Part shown: positions 63,466-64,000 of the stretch, piece after piece
Layout: the number at the start of each line of letters is the position of its first letter
How positions within the stretch are numbered: the stretch's first letter is position 1
DNA from: Arthrobacter alkaliphilus
GTDB lineage: Bacteria; Actinomycetota; Actinomycetes; Actinomycetales; Micrococcaceae
Direction: 5' to 3'
DNA: 64,000 bases
NCBI RefSeq assembly: GCF_021483235.1
Contig: NZ_JAKEEC010000005.1
Span: forward strand, 112,994-176,993
The notes under the pieces: model-generated
Databases searched by the model: none
Seen by the model: only the letters and a program-made list of their open reading frames with translations
What the model was told of the DNA's origin: nothing
Position numbers and translations under genes: made by a program

Positions 63466-63737
63466 TGGTTGGCTGCCAGCTGCTGGAGCGTTTTCAGCGC
63501 TTCACGGGTGAATTTCCGTGGCAGTGGCGGCCAGCCGACATTGATGACTTCCTGGCCGATCTGCGTTCTGGCGAGAAGCCGATCAGTCTGAAGACGTTGC
63601 GCTCGTACAGCAACGCCGTGGCGATGTTCTGTTCGTTCCTGACGCATCCTGGCTATGGCTGGGGCGAGTTCTGTGAACGGACCTTCGGTGACTTTATGTC
63701 TTTTTCCGCGGCCGTCGTAGTCGACTGTAAAAGGTGA
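63447..63737 (+). pseudogene. N-terminal fragment of a tyrosine recombinase
   Basis: Plus-strand frame from about residue 11 reads as an integrase SAM-like N-terminal domain: LLERFQRFTGEFPWQW, ISLKTLRSYSNAVAMF and GWGEFCERTFGD. Similarity stops after about residue 80 and the catalytic domain is absent. It lies head-to-head with the C-terminal fragment of the opposite strand. Confidence 0.75.
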
Positions 63738-63920
63738 CAGTGAGAGGCTCTCTACTTTGTAGGGAGCTTTCTCGCTTTAAGAGGCAGGCTGCGAGGCCAC
63801 GGGTGCGCTGGGCTGCGCCGCCTTGGCGAGCGGCGACGATGGTGCCAACACACCCAAGACGCCAGTATGTTCATGACCGGCGAATCCGGTTTGACCTGCG
63901 GAAACGTCGGAATTGTTGAT

Positions 63921-64000
63921 GGACGGGAGTTCTCGCAGCTACTTCTACTCCCGCGGTTTAACTGGCATGGACGGGTATTCGTAGGACGGGAGTAGCTGGG
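63921..64000 (+). repeat. 75-bp hairpin element, copy R3 (reaches window end)
   Basis: The 5' arm CGGGAGT (63924-63930) and the 3' arm CGGGAGTAG (63987-63995) compete for the same CTACTCCCG (63945-63953), giving two alternative hairpins. Between 63738 and 63920 I see no gene. Confidence 0.8.

Noticed and set aside
63135..63647. 171-codon minus-strand frame with Pro/Thr-rich protein
   Set aside because: It is out of frame with the integrase remnant in the same place, whose frame gives a recognisable recombinase C-terminus.
1..64000. CRISPR array or classical restriction-modification or toxin-antitoxin system
   Set aside because: No evenly spaced repeats, Cas proteins, methylase-endonuclease pairs or typical toxin-antitoxin pairs were seen.

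Overview
This is a high-GC actinobacterial chromosome segment, most likely from an Arthrobacter-type Micrococcaceae. The evidence is mycothiol synthesis (MshC), a complete Pup-proteasome locus whose regulators PafB and PafC are one fused protein, RbpA, a GlgC/GlgM-type glycogen pair, and many apparently leaderless genes with a TANNNT box 6-8 nt before the start codon. The genus is inferred; the phylum-level placement is well supported.

0-20 kb is ordinary metabolism: a YeiH-type permease; a circularly permuted ATP-grasp / alpha-E / transglutaminase operon; an unusual SDR protein with a four-cysteine N-terminal module; divergent glgC and glgA/glgM; a fatty-acid locus (acyl-CoA oxidase-like enzyme and TetR regulator, divergent from thiolase, FabG4-like reductase and MaoC hydratase, with a large palindrome between them); tRNA-Leu(GAG); an M20 peptidase; an acyl-CoA dehydrogenase; an aldo/keto reductase.

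20-41 kb is a conserved actinobacterial backbone in nearly the same order as in Mycobacterium: uppP, mshC, a PAC2 protein, a HAD hydrolase, a site-2 protease, trmI, then arc-dop-pup-prcB-prcA-pafA (pupylation and proteasome), two FKBP isomerases, pafBC, tatA, tatC and helY. 41-50 kb holds an amidohydrolase, a dolichol-phosphate-mannose-type synthase with a 437-bp structured leader or ncRNA region, rbpA, an SPFH/NfeD pair, an RlmA-like methyltransferase, an S9 peptidase and peptide deformylase.

50-53 kb is a small biosynthetic operon: type III polyketide synthase, methyltransferase and FAD monooxygenase, the enzyme set expected for an alkylresorcinol- or alkylpyrone-derived quinone lipid.

53.2-64 kb is an accessory island. 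It holds an HTH protein overlapping a possible sigma-like protein, a class F sortase with its large surface-protein substrate, a lactococcin 972-type bacteriocin with its membrane protein and ABC ATPase, small orphan proteins and two integrase fragments. Two repeat families organise it. A 122-bp element (about 77% identical copies) stands before the HTH/sigma-like operon and before the bacteriocin gene. A roughly 75-bp hairpin element occurs three times, twice directly after island genes. My leading hypothesis for an undescribed system is that the HTH/sigma-like pair controls itself and the bacteriocin through the shared 122-bp leader.
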